Of a stretch of 64,000 nucleotides of DNA, positions 18,021-27,269 are shown piece after piece (position 1 is the stretch's first letter; each line of letters opens with the position of its first letter). Below the pieces are notes generated by a model that was given only the letters and a program-made list of their open reading frames with translations, searched no databases and was not told the origin of the DNA. The translations under genes were made by a program, and so were the position numbers. Source of the DNA: Labilibaculum sp. K2S (GTDB lineage: Bacteria; Bacteroidota; Bacteroidia; Bacteroidales; Marinifilaceae). The stretch lies in NCBI RefSeq assembly GCF_030372765.1, contig NZ_JAUCMW010000011.1, forward strand, positions 78,147 through 142,146, read 5' to 3'.

Positions 18021-21000
18021 ATGATTTCCATGTTTGTATTTTTTCGAAATATTCGTTTTTTTAGAGTACTTTTTGTAATCTCTATATTGTTGTTGTTCTC
18101 AAATTTTAATTTGATAGCCGCTAAGAAATCAGACCGACTGAAGCGAAAAGCCGACAAAGCAGCACAATTTTTTGTTGAGCAAGCTTCCAAAGATTTTGTT
18201 TTCACATTTAAGTACGATAGTTTGCAAATAGATTCAGAGCAAGAAGAAATCACATTGTATATGAATCCGGTGTTTTCGTATATCCCGTTTCGTCCGGAAT
18301 CTGTACAGAGATATAAGAAAGATTTCAAGGAAGAATTGGGGCGAAGATTTCGGGATTATTCCATCCGAATGGAAAGTATGGGACAGGAAATAAGTGATTT
18401 AATTCCTAATCTCTATCGAAATGGAATTGTTGAGGTGGATACAAATCGTTTGAATAAGAATCCTGAAGTAACGAAAGCTTTGGTGCGAAGAGTAAACACA
18501 GGGAACGATGCAAAACTTGGATTGGAAAATAAACACATTGCTTTGTGGTACTCACATGGATGGTATTATGAGAATACTTTGGACAGATGGGAATGGCAAC
18601 GGGCAAGAGTTTATACAACGGTGGAAGATTTGTGGACCATGGAATTTGTAGTGCCATATATTGCTCCGATGCTTGAAAATGCCGGAGCGAACATATTGTT
18701 TCCTCGCGAAAGAGATATTCAGAAAAATGAAGTGATTGTAGATGCTGATTGGTCATCGGAAGGATCGGAATATCTTGCAAATGATTCCGTTTGGGAATTG
18801 AATTCACAAGCGGGTTTCGCAAATAAGTATCCATTTTATATTGAGGGCGAAAATCCATTTGAATTGGGAAATAGCTATCAGACTGAGGCGGGTACTGACG
18901 TATCCGCTAAAGTGCAATACATTCCTTGTTTTCCTGAAAAAGGAGAATATGCGGTATCTGTTTCCTATTCTGATGATGAGGATAATGTGAATGATGCACA
19001 CTATACCGTGCATCACGCAGGAGGTGAAACTGAGTTTTTGGTGAATCAAAGTATGGGTGGTAAAACCTGGATTTATTTGGGAACTTTTCTTTTTGATAAA
19101 GGGAAAAATTCCGAAAAGGGAATGGTTGAATTGACCAATGAAAGTAAGGAGCCTGGAAAGTGGATTTCGGCTGATGCGATTCGATTTGGTGGAGGAATGG
19201 GGAACATTGCCCGGGGAAATCCCGAAGAATTGGATGAGTTGAAGAAGCAAAGAACAGAGCTTGGATTTGAAATGGACTCCTGTGTTTGGCAAAAATATAC
19301 AAGTAACCGACCAAGATATCAGGAGGCAGCACGTTATTATCTTCAGTATGCAGGTATGCCCGATTCGTTGGTGTACAGCATTAATAAAGATTACAAGGCA
19401 GATTATAGTAATCGGGGGAAAGATGCAGTTAAATTTCAGAAAAAAGAAAGTGGCAAAACCGATTACAAGGATGATTACATGAGTCGTGGTGAGTGGGTGG
19501 ATTACTTGCTTGGAACGCCCTCCGGCCCAACAAAAAGTCCAACTGTAAAGGGATTGGGGATACCCGTTGATATGGCTTTGGCATTCCACACCGATGCAGG
19601 TTTTACCTCTAATGATTCAATTATTGGAAGTTTAGCCATTTACTCTACAACCAGAGATGAAGATCGTTTTCCAAACGGACAGTCGAAATGGGCAAGCCGC
19701 GATTTAACGGATATTATTCAATCTCAGGTTGTGCAGGATATTCGTAAAAAGTATGAACCAAAATGGACAAGGCGAGGAATGTGGAACAAGCAATATTCAG
19801 AAGCGTACCGTCCAAAAGTTCCTACCATGTTGTCTGAATTGTTATCGCACCATAATTTTGCTGATATGTATCAGGGAATGGATCCGAAGTTTAAATTCGA
19901 TATCTGCAGAGCTTATTACAAAGGGATTTTAAAGTTTCTTTCATCGCAGGATAAAAGAGATTATGTGGTTCAGCCTTTGCCTGTTGATCATTTTCAAATC
20001 AGGGAAACCGAAAAAGGAATTGTTCTTTCATGGAAACCAGTAGCAGATCAATTGGAGCCTACGGCAGTTTCTGAATCATACAAAGTTTACACAAGAATTG
20101 AAGATGAGGGATTTGATAATGGAATAGTTGTTTCCAATTCCGAATATAGAATTACAAATTGTAAGCTGGGAGTGATTTATAGTTTTAAAGTAACAGCTTT
20201 AAATAAAGGTGGCGAAAGTTTCGATTCTGAGATTCTAGCCTATTGCAAATCAGAAAACGGAAAGAAACCGATTTTGATTGTAAATGGATTTGATAGGGTG
20301 TCGGCTCCTCAGGGATTTGATGATGGGAAGTTTGCCGGTTTTGTAAGTTCGGAAGATGAGGGTGTCGCATACAAAAGAAATATTGCCTATGTGGGTGATC
20401 AGTACGATTTCGATCGAAAGTCGAAATGGTTGGATGATGACGCTTCGGGTCATGGAAGCTCATATGCTGATCAGGAAGAAAGAATAATTCCGGGCAATAG
20501 TTTCGATTATCCTTTTGTACACGGACAGGCGGTTCGCGATAATGGTTTTGGATTTGTATCGATGAGTGATGAGGCATTCGAAGAATTGAATTGGGAAGCG
20601 CAGGATTATTATGTGTTGGATTTGATTTTTGGAGAGGAAAAAACAACAAAGAGAATTTACGGCAAAGAAAATAAGGATTTTACAATTTACACGCCCGAAA
20701 TGAGAGAGGCGATTCGAAAATACATTAGCTGCGAAAATGCAAATTTGTTACTTTCGGGTGCTTATGTGGGAACCGATTTGAAATTGTGTGGCGATAGTCT
20801 GGCAAAAACTTTTGCTGAGGATGAATTGCATTTTCAGTTCCGAACTAATCATGCGAGCAAATTGGGGAAAGTATCGCATACCAACGAAGTACGAAATAAT
20901 TTTACAGGAGAATATCAATTCGAAACAGGATATTCACCCGATATATATAAGGTTGAAGCACCCGACGCGATTGAACCTAAAGGTAAAGGCGCAAAAGTTC

Positions 21001-21152
21001 TTCTTCGTTATTCAGGAAATAATAAAAGTGCCGGTGTATTGTATGATGGAAACTATCAATCTGTAATTTTAGGCTTTCCATTCGAAACACTGGAAACGAA
21101 AGAGCATCGAAATGAATTGATGAAACAGATGCTTCAATTTTTTAATCAGTAA
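18021..21152 (+). CDS. Large exported N-acetylmuramoyl-L-alanine amidase-like protein with golvesin-type and FnIII domains
   Basis: 1043 residues with an N-terminal hydrophobic export segment (about 12-34). Amidase_3-like motifs are split by an insertion: HIALWYSHGWYYE (about 172-184), FPRERD (about 228-233), LAFHTDAG (about 520-527) and PTMLSELLSHHNFAD (about 601-615) correspond in order to the zinc His, Glu, His and catalytic Glu positions. Between them, about 265-395, lies a golvesin/xanthan-lyase-type beta domain (FYIEGENPFELGNSYQTE). An FnIII-like segment follows (about 655-745) and an unassigned 300-residue C-terminus starting KPILIVNGFDRVSAPQGF. Relatives are often labelled xanthan lyase, but a cell-wall amidase fits better here. 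Located 76 bases after the NagB fusion gene with no terminator between. Confidence 0.75.
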   Translation: MISMFVFFRNIRFFRVLFVISILLLFSNFNLIAAKKSDRLKRKADKAAQFFVEQASKDFVFTFKYDSLQIDSEQEEITLYMNPVFSYIPFRPESVQRYKKDFKEELGRRFRDYSIRMESMGQEISDLIPNLYRNGIVEVDTNRLNKNPEVTKALVRRVNTGNDAKLGLENKHIALWYSHGWYYENTLDRWEWQRARVYTTVEDLWTMEFVVPYIAPMLENAGANILFPRERDIQKNEVIVDADWSSEGSEYLANDSVWELNSQAGFANKYPFYIEGENPFELGNSYQTEAGTDVSAKVQYIPCFPEKGEYAVSVSYSDDEDNVNDAHYTVHHAGGETEFLVNQSMGGKTWIYLGTFLFDKGKNSEKGMVELTNESKEPGKWISADAIRFGGGMGNIARGNPEELDELKKQRTELGFEMDSCVWQKYTSNRPRYQEAARYYLQYAGMPDSLVYSINKDYKADYSNRGKDAVKFQKKESGKTDYKDDYMSRGEWVDYLLGTPSGPTKSPTVKGLGIPVDMALAFHTDAGFTSNDSIIGSLAIYSTTRDEDRFPNGQSKWASRDLTDIIQSQVVQDIRKKYEPKWTRRGMWNKQYSEAYRPKVPTMLSELLSHHNFADMYQGMDPKFKFDICRAYYKGILKFLSSQDKRDYVVQPLPVDHFQIRETEKGIVLSWKPVADQLEPTAVSESYKVYTRIEDEGFDNGIVVSNSEYRITNCKLGVIYSFKVTALNKGGESFDSEILAYCKSENGKKPILIVNGFDRVSAPQGFDDGKFAGFVSSEDEGVAYKRNIAYVGDQYDFDRKSKWLDDDASGHGSSYADQEERIIPGNSFDYPFVHGQAVRDNGFGFVSMSDEAFEELNWEAQDYYVLDLIFGEEKTTKRIYGKENKDFTIYTPEMREAIRKYISCENANLLLSGAYVGTDLKLCGDSLAKTFAEDELHFQFRTNHASKLGKVSHTNEVRNNFTGEYQFETGYSPDIYKVEAPDAIEPKGKGAKVLLRYSGNNKSAGVLYDGNYQSVILGFPFETLETKEHRNELMKQMLQFFNQ

Positions 21153-21179
21153 GAAAATAATAAAAACACAATAATTACT

Positions 21180-22640
21180 ATGAACGAAAAGGTGACATGT
21201 TTTATTCCTTTTGGAACAAAGGAAGAGACCGAAATAACAATTAATGAGCTGATAAAATCAGATTTGGTAGCTGCGATTTATGTGGTAGGTGGAGATGCAG
21301 AACTAGATGCTGAAGGTGTTAATATTTTAACATCGGAATCGTTATCCCACGGAAAAACGGTTCATGCAATTGCTGAGAAAACAGATTCCGAATATGTTTT
21401 CATCTATACAAAAACAAGTGCCTTAACTTTGGGACAATTGGCTTTGGATCGGTTTCTGAAGGTAGCCAAGGATACAAATAGTGGTTTGGTGTATTCAAAT
21501 TATCGTGCCATTAAGAATGGTGTGGTTGAAAATTGTCCGGTAATCGATTATCAGGAAGGAAGTTTGAGAGATGATTTTAATTTTGGATCGGTTCTTTTTT
21601 ACGATGCGAAGGTGTTGAAAGAAGCAGTGAAAGATGTAGACACTTCTTTTCGTCATGCAGGATTGTATGAATTGCGTTTGGCAATGGCAGCCCGTTCTGA
21701 ATTTATGAGAATTCCGGAAGTGTTGTACACCGAAGAGGAAATGGATACAAGAAAATCGGGAGAGAAAATTTTCGATTACGTTGATCCTAAAAATCGCGCA
21801 GTACAAATTGAAATGGAGATTGCCTGCACCGAACATTTAAAGAGAATTGGAGCTTTTTTAGCACCAAAATTTGACAATGTTGCCTTTAATGAAGGCAATT
21901 TTAAAGTGGAAGCTTCTGTTGTGATTCCGGTTCGCGATCGTGTAAAAACCATTGAGGATGCGATTAAATCGGTGTTGGCTCAAAAAGCGAATGTGGATTT
22001 CAATTTAATTATTGTGGATAACTACTCTACGGATGGAACGACTGAAATTATTCAGAAATATGCTGCTGTGGACAATCGGATCATTCACATTATTCCGGAA
22101 CGAAAAGATTTGGGAATTGGAGGCTGTTGGAATGAGGCAGTAGCTCATGAATCTTGCGGAAAATTTGCCATTCAGTTGGATAGTGATGATTTATATGCAG
22201 GTGAAACCACTGTGCAGAAAGTTGTAGATGCATTCTACAGTCAAAACTGTGCTATGGTTGTGGGAACTTATCAGATGGTGAACTTCGCATTGGAAGAAAT
22301 TCCTCCGGGAATTATCGATCACAAAGAGTGGACACCGGAAAACGGAAGAAACAATGCGCTTCGTATTAATGGATTGGGAGCTCCCCGTGCATTCTATACT
22401 CCGGTATTGCGTAAGAATCCGATTCCAAATGTAAATTACGGAGAAGATTATGCTTTGGGATTGGCAATTTCGCGTAATTATCAAATTGGTAGAATTTACG
22501 ATCCAATTTATTTGTGTCGTCGCTGGGATGATAATTCGGATGCTTCTCTGGATATTGAAAAAATGAATACTCACAATACGTACAAAGATCGTATTCGTAC
22601 CATCGAATTGAAAGCTAGAAAATTATTGTGCCAAAAATAG
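21180..22640 (+). CDS. Glycosyltransferase family 2 protein with an extra N-terminal GT-A-like domain
   Basis: 486 residues. From about residue 244 a standard GT2 domain: ASVVIPVRDRVKTIEDAIKS, LIIVDNYSTDGTTEII and the nucleotide-sugar motif AIQLDSDDLY. The first 230 residues look like a second, poorly conserved GT-A fold (VTCFIPFGTKEETE, VAAIYVVGGDAEL, GLVYSNYRAI). No signal peptide or membrane segment, so it is cytoplasmic. It starts 27 bases after the amidase-like gene and is probably co-transcribed. A transferase in a breakdown locus is unexpected; donor and acceptor cannot be predicted. Confidence 0.85.
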   Translation: MNEKVTCFIPFGTKEETEITINELIKSDLVAAIYVVGGDAELDAEGVNILTSESLSHGKTVHAIAEKTDSEYVFIYTKTSALTLGQLALDRFLKVAKDTNSGLVYSNYRAIKNGVVENCPVIDYQEGSLRDDFNFGSVLFYDAKVLKEAVKDVDTSFRHAGLYELRLAMAARSEFMRIPEVLYTEEEMDTRKSGEKIFDYVDPKNRAVQIEMEIACTEHLKRIGAFLAPKFDNVAFNEGNFKVEASVVIPVRDRVKTIEDAIKSVLAQKANVDFNLIIVDNYSTDGTTEIIQKYAAVDNRIIHIIPERKDLGIGGCWNEAVAHESCGKFAIQLDSDDLYAGETTVQKVVDAFYSQNCAMVVGTYQMVNFALEEIPPGIIDHKEWTPENGRNNALRINGLGAPRAFYTPVLRKNPIPNVNYGEDYALGLAISRNYQIGRIYDPIYLCRRWDDNSDASLDIEKMNTHNTYKDRIRTIELKARKLLCQK

Positions 22641-22660
22641 ATTAAAACACATGATTTAGA

Positions 22661-22720
22661 CTCTGTGCAACTCTGTGATCTCCATGGTAAAAAAATAGTT
22701 TAATCACAGGGAGCACAGAG
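22661..22720. repeat. Hairpin-forming CTCTGTG/CACAGAG intergenic element
   Basis: CTCTGTGCAACTCTGTGAT (22661-22679) faces ATCACAGGGAGCACAGAG (22703-22720), an imperfect inverted repeat with a 23-base loop. Related sequence at 3971-4003. Could end the upstream transcript or be a mobile short repeat. Confidence 0.55.
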
Positions 22721-22786
22721 ATTATCAGAAAAAAAGGAGGAATACAGGTGTTATTTTAGTGAGAAACCTGATAAAAAATACGAAGT

Positions 22787-23665
22787 ATGAAGCAAGTTTT
22801 TCAAATTTTAGTGGTATTGCTGATTTCTCTAAGCTCTTGCCAAGGAAAGAAATCCCAACAAGAGGTGAAGGAATCTGTCCAATTTAAAGATTCTGTTGAT
22901 CAGGAAATTTTTAATTCTATTCGGAAAATAGCAGGGGCGATGTCGATTGATTCATTGTCATTGAATGATCGGGTAGTTGAAGTGGCAAAAATGTTTCTGC
23001 AAACAGCTTATGTTGGCGGTACTTTGGATGGGAATGAGAAGGAACAGCTGGTCGTTAATTTCCGGGAGTTGGATTGTACTACTTATCTGGAGAATGTGGT
23101 GACTTTATCAAAAGCACTATCAAACGATTCGGTTGCAACTGATAATTTTTTGAAAGAGCTTGAAAATCTGCGATACCGAAATGGTAAACTGACTGATTAT
23201 TCTTCGCGCCTGCATTATTTCTCCGATTGGATTTATGAGAATGAAAAGAAAGGAATCGTAAAAAATATTACAGTCGAAATTGGTGGCGAAAAGTACAATA
23301 AAACAATCAATTTTATGAGTACGCATGTCGATTCTTATCCTGCTTTACAAGCGGATGCTTCATTGGTAGAAAAGATCCGGAAGACCGAAAATGAAATCAA
23401 TGAAAGAGAATTGTTCTATATACCGGAAGCAAAAATTCAACCCTTGGAGGATAAAATTCATAATGGGGATTTAATTGCCATTACGACTAAAATTGAAGGA
23501 CTGGATATATCTCATGTAGGAATTGCTATTCATGTGAATAACCGATTGCACTTGATGCACGCTTCCAGCAAAGCTAAAAAAGTGGTGATTTCAGATATTC
23601 CTTTGGCAGAAATGCTCATGCAAAGTAAATATCAATCGGGAATTATGGTGGCTAGGTTACAGTAA
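22787..23665 (+). CDS. DUF1460 family N-acetylmuramoyl-L-alanine amidase-like lipoprotein
   Basis: 292 residues. Signal peptide with lipobox LISLSSC (Cys18). The DUF1460 fold is a papain/NlpC-like hydrolase: RELDCTTYLENVVTL carries the catalytic Cys and LDISHVGIAIHVNNRLHLMHASSKAKKVV the His and acid side of the active site. Characterised relatives cut the MurNAc-L-Ala amide of muropeptides. As a lipoprotein it would act in the periplasm on fragments imported or shed from the wall. First of a run of seven genes on the + strand (to 30217). Confidence 0.88.
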   Translation: MKQVFQILVVLLISLSSCQGKKSQQEVKESVQFKDSVDQEIFNSIRKIAGAMSIDSLSLNDRVVEVAKMFLQTAYVGGTLDGNEKEQLVVNFRELDCTTYLENVVTLSKALSNDSVATDNFLKELENLRYRNGKLTDYSSRLHYFSDWIYENEKKGIVKNITVEIGGEKYNKTINFMSTHVDSYPALQADASLVEKIRKTENEINERELFYIPEAKIQPLEDKIHNGDLIAITTKIEGLDISHVGIAIHVNNRLHLMHASSKAKKVVISDIPLAEMLMQSKYQSGIMVARLQ

Positions 23666-23761
23666 GTTATAACCTGACAGAGTCGAAGACCTGTAAGCGT
23701 TAAATGATTTAATTTAACAAACAGACTAAAGGAATATATTTTGTCAAGATATTGGGAAACA

Positions 23762-24763
23762 ATGAATGTAAACAGCATAAATAAATTAGAGAATTTATTG
23801 GAGGAGAAATCTTCCAGACAGATATTGGGAGATTTTCTGAACGATCAGATTAGAAATTGGCCTTTGGCAACAGGAAATTACAAGGGATTGGAAAAGGTGG
23901 AGGAGAAAGAATTTCAATTCGATGGATATAAGATCAAAGTTCAGTTCAATCCTGAAAGAATTAGATCCTCAGCTGCGAAAGTAGATCAAAAGAGTATTGA
24001 GAATCGCGCTTGTTTTTTGTGTCTCGATAAGCTTCCCAAAGAACAAGGTGGTATCGCTCAAGGCGATGATTTTGTGATTTTGGTAAATCCGTTTCCCATC
24101 ATTCCACAACATTTTACCATTCCAAAAATCGATCATGTCGATCAGAGTTTTGAAGAGAATGTTTCAGGAATGTTGTCTTTGGCCAAAAACATGCAAGGAT
24201 ATACTTTGTTTTATAACGGACCAAAGTGTGGAGCATCAGCTCCCGATCATATGCATTTTCAGGCAGGCAATAAAGATTTTATGCCGGTAGAAACAGAGTA
24301 TGCTGTTTTGAAGAATTTGCAATCGGAACTTTTGAGTGATTCAAGCAAAGTTGAGATGAGGGCTTTCCCGAATTATTTAAGGAAAATGATTTCAATTGAG
24401 TCGGAAAGTGAAAAGGAAATGATGAAATCCGTTTCTGTTTTCTATCATATTTTTGCAAATATGCAAGCAGCAGAAAAAGAGCCAATGCTTAATGCAATTT
24501 GTTCTTTTGCGGACGGTAAATATAGTATGCATTTGTTTCCACGAAAGCTGCATCGTCCATCACAATATTTTGCCGAAGGCGATCAGCAATTGCTGATAAG
24601 TCCTGCATCAGTCGATTTTGGCGGAGTGTTTATTACTCCTCGCCGGGAGGATTTTGATAAAATTACTTCGAATGACATTGTGGATATTTTCAAACAAGTA
24701 AGTGTTGATGATAATTTTTTTCAATCCTTATGTGAACAGATTATTGATGCGTTAAAAAAATAG
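23762..24763 (+). CDS. DUF4922 protein, HIT/GalT-like nucleotidyltransferase fold
   Basis: 333 residues from the ATG at 23762. RACFLCLDKLPKEQ contains a CxxC and GPKCGASAPDHMHFQAG contains HxHxQ, the histidine-triad signature of GalT/Apa-type nucleotidyltransferases and phosphorylases; FPIIPQHFTIPKIDH is a further typical segment. The substrate is unknown. The gene lies between a muropeptide amidase and a GNAT/SpoIID pair, so a sugar-phosphate or nucleotide-sugar of cell-wall origin is a reasonable guess. No signal peptide, so cytoplasmic. The ATG is preferred to a TTG seven codons upstream. Confidence 0.85.
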   Translation: MNVNSINKLENLLEEKSSRQILGDFLNDQIRNWPLATGNYKGLEKVEEKEFQFDGYKIKVQFNPERIRSSAAKVDQKSIENRACFLCLDKLPKEQGGIAQGDDFVILVNPFPIIPQHFTIPKIDHVDQSFEENVSGMLSLAKNMQGYTLFYNGPKCGASAPDHMHFQAGNKDFMPVETEYAVLKNLQSELLSDSSKVEMRAFPNYLRKMISIESESEKEMMKSVSVFYHIFANMQAAEKEPMLNAICSFADGKYSMHLFPRKLHRPSQYFAEGDQQLLISPASVDFGGVFITPRREDFDKITSNDIVDIFKQVSVDDNFFQSLCEQIIDALKK

Positions 24764-24766
24764 ATT

Positions 24767-25678
24767 ATGCCCTGTACTGTCCGAAAATATTCAGCTTCCG
24801 ATTTTGATGAAGTTTTGGTTTTGTGTCAAAACGCATACAAGTTCGATTCTTTTACCAAAGAATTGCTTCACGAGAAAATTTATGAAGATCCTTTTTTCAA
24901 TCCTGAAATAATTTGGCTTGCCGAGGAAGGAACTGCTATTGTTGGATTCTTGATGGGAACCTGTCGAATGGATATTCGGGGAGTAAACTATGGTTACGTA
25001 AAACTAATGGCTGTAAAAGAATCGCATCAAAGAAAAGGAATTGCCCGAAGCATGTATGAGCTGCTCGAAAAGGAATTGTGTTCGCGAAAGGTTGATGTGA
25101 TGCGATTGGGTGATGTTCCAATGAATTATTTCATGCCGGGCATCGATCCCCGGTACACACCTGCACTTTGTTTTGCCATGCGAATGGGATTCAATCGATT
25201 TATGGATACATCCAATCTTACTGTGAATTTATCGTTTCGGGAATGGATTGATGATGAGAAAATCAAAGCACTCCACTTGGATAATATTGAAGTTTCCCGT
25301 GCAGCAATTGAAGATAAAGATGAATTGATGAATTTTGTGGCTGAAGAATGGAAACTTTGGCAATTTGAATTGGAGATGGCCTACAAATTGAATCCTATTG
25401 CCATTCATATTGCAAAGTTGAATGGGAAAATAAAAGCATTCTCGGCACATAGCGCAAATAATAAAGGTTTGCCATGGTTTGGTCCAATGGGAACACATCC
25501 CGATTTGCGTGGGAAAGGAGTGGGAAAAGTGTTGTTGTACCGCTGTCTGGAAGATTTGAAAAATATAGGCTTCAAAACAGCAATAATTCCATGGGTAGGA
25601 CCAATCGATTTTTATTCTCATCATGCAGGAGCAGTTGTTGAAAGAGTATTCTGGCGATATGAGAAAAAACTATCATAA
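24767..25678 (+). CDS. GNAT family N-acetyltransferase with two GNAT lobes
   Basis: 303 residues. Both halves look like GNAT domains: the first has VKLMAVKESHQRKGIARSMY (acetyl-CoA loop Q/RxxGxA) at about 85-104, the second has MGTHPDLRGKGVGKVLLYRC at about 243-262. Two-lobed members usually have one catalytic and one structural half. The gene begins 3 bases after the DUF4922 stop and ends 12 bases before the SpoIID gene, so the three are translationally close. A role in N-acetylating an amino sugar or muropeptide amine is inferred from context only. Confidence 0.85.
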   Translation: MPCTVRKYSASDFDEVLVLCQNAYKFDSFTKELLHEKIYEDPFFNPEIIWLAEEGTAIVGFLMGTCRMDIRGVNYGYVKLMAVKESHQRKGIARSMYELLEKELCSRKVDVMRLGDVPMNYFMPGIDPRYTPALCFAMRMGFNRFMDTSNLTVNLSFREWIDDEKIKALHLDNIEVSRAAIEDKDELMNFVAEEWKLWQFELEMAYKLNPIAIHIAKLNGKIKAFSAHSANNKGLPWFGPMGTHPDLRGKGVGKVLLYRCLEDLKNIGFKTAIIPWVGPIDFYSHHAGAVVERVFWRYEKKLS

Positions 25679-25690
25679 ACAGAAAGTCAA

Positions 25691-27028
25691 ATGAACTATA
25701 ATATGAACGAACCACAATTACGGGTAGGCATCATGTACGAGCCTAAAATTTCATTCACATTAAATGGAATTTACATCCTCCAGCAAAATGGAAAAGAATA
25801 TACAGGAAGGCAAGATGCCTTCTATATCAATGATAATATAGCCTTTGATGGTTTTGTAAATGAAGAACTGATTTTTTATCCTAAATATTACGAAGAAGCA
25901 TCTTTCGATTTGTTTGATGTAACTATTGGAATTAAATTCCATTGGGAACGAAAAGAAGATCAGCGCTTCAAGGGTGCTTTGCACTTTATTTGCGAAGATG
26001 AAAAATTGACCGCCATCAATGTTCTTTCTTTGGAGGATTATTTGATAAGTGTTATTTCATCTGAAATGAGTGCTACCAGCAGTATGGAACTGTTGAAAGC
26101 TCATGCAATTATTTCCCGTTCATGGTTAATCGCGCAGGTGATAAAAGGGGCTGAGTTGCAAAAATCAGAAACGAATTATCAGAGTATTGTAGAAACCGAT
26201 GAGCAATTTATTCGTTGGTACGATCGAGAAGATCATGTGAATTTTGATGTTTGTGCCGATGATCATTGTCAGCGTTATCAAGGCATTACCAAACAATCGA
26301 CCCAATTGGTAGTTGATGCAATTAATGCAACTCGTGGATTGGTGCTTACCAGTGAGGGTGAAGTCTGCGATGCCCGTTTCTCGAAATGTTGTGGTGGCGT
26401 TGCCGAGACTTTCGAAAATGTATGGGAACCCGAAAATCATAAATACCTGCAGGCTGTTATCGATAATCCCAAAGCACCGGCAGGATATGATTTAAATCTG
26501 AAAAATGAGGCCGTGGCCGGAAAATGGATCCGTACTTCGCCTGAAGCTTTTTGCAATACCACCAATAAGGAAATTTTGTCGCAGGTTTTGAACGATTACG
26601 ATCAGGAAACTATGGATTTTTATCGTTGGAAGGTAGAATATACACAAGATGTAATTTCAGAATTAATAGCACGTAAAACGGGTAAAGATTTTGGACAAAT
26701 TTTAGATTTAATTCCTGTTGAAAGAGGTGAGTCAGGTCGTTTAATCAAGCTGAAAATTGTTGGTTCAAAACGAAGTTTGGTAATCGGAAAAGAATTGGAA
26801 ATCCGAAAAGTACTTTCCGAATCGCATTTGTACAGCTCCGAATTTGTAGTTGACAAAGAAGGGGAAGAGAATGGAGTACCGGCTAAATTTATTCTGATAG
26901 GTGCCGGTTGGGGACATGGTGTTGGTCTATGTCAGATTGGAGCTGCGGTGATGGGTGCCAAAGGATACAAATACGATGAAATTTTGCTGCATTATTTCCG
27001 TGGAGCAGAATTGGAAAAAAGATATTAA
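25691..27028 (+). CDS. SpoIID/LytB domain protein without signal peptide
   Basis: 445 residues. The SpoIID core is clear: LSLEDYLISVISSEMSATSS with the catalytic Glu, LLKAHAIISRSWLI, ARFSKCCGGVAETFENVW and GWGHGVGLCQIGAAVMG near the C-terminus. SpoIID is a lytic transglycosylase that cuts glycan strands stripped of peptides, giving anhydro-MurNAc ends, the substrate of AnmK encoded in the same locus. The N-terminus (MNYNMNEPQLRVGIMYEP) has no export signal, which is odd for an enzyme of the wall; either it works on imported glycan in the cytoplasm or it leaves by another route. Cys-containing insert at about 190-235. Confidence 0.88.
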   Translation: MNYNMNEPQLRVGIMYEPKISFTLNGIYILQQNGKEYTGRQDAFYINDNIAFDGFVNEELIFYPKYYEEASFDLFDVTIGIKFHWERKEDQRFKGALHFICEDEKLTAINVLSLEDYLISVISSEMSATSSMELLKAHAIISRSWLIAQVIKGAELQKSETNYQSIVETDEQFIRWYDREDHVNFDVCADDHCQRYQGITKQSTQLVVDAINATRGLVLTSEGEVCDARFSKCCGGVAETFENVWEPENHKYLQAVIDNPKAPAGYDLNLKNEAVAGKWIRTSPEAFCNTTNKEILSQVLNDYDQETMDFYRWKVEYTQDVISELIARKTGKDFGQILDLIPVERGESGRLIKLKIVGSKRSLVIGKELEIRKVLSESHLYSSEFVVDKEGEENGVPAKFILIGAGWGHGVGLCQIGAAVMGAKGYKYDEILLHYFRGAELEKRY

Positions 27029-27180
27029 TGAAAGATAAGAGATATGAGAAAAAACTGGAGTATTCCTTTTCGGAAGCTATAAATGTCTCAAATCTTATAT
27101 TTAAGCAATAGAAGCGATTTATTGTCGTATTCCATCCAATCCGACCGATCTTGGAGCTATTGTTTGCATGTAGCAAGAAA

Positions 27181-27206
27181 GTCCCCTTTAGGGGATTTAG
27201 GGGTAA
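27181..27206. repeat. GTCCCCTTTAGGGGA-type intergenic element
   Basis: GTCCCCTTTAGGGGATTTAG followed by GGGT makes a small hairpin (TCCCC/GGGGA). Such sequence is familiar from Bacteroidota intergenic regions. No known role. Confidence 0.35.
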
Positions 27207-27269
27207 AAAGATAAATGCGACATTATCTAATTTCTCATACTTAACATCTATAATCTAAACTAAAAAAGA

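Noticed and set aside
18406..19589. Long minus-strand reading frames within the large amidase-like gene
   Set aside because: They show no start context, signal or family motifs and lie opposite a clearly coding + strand frame.
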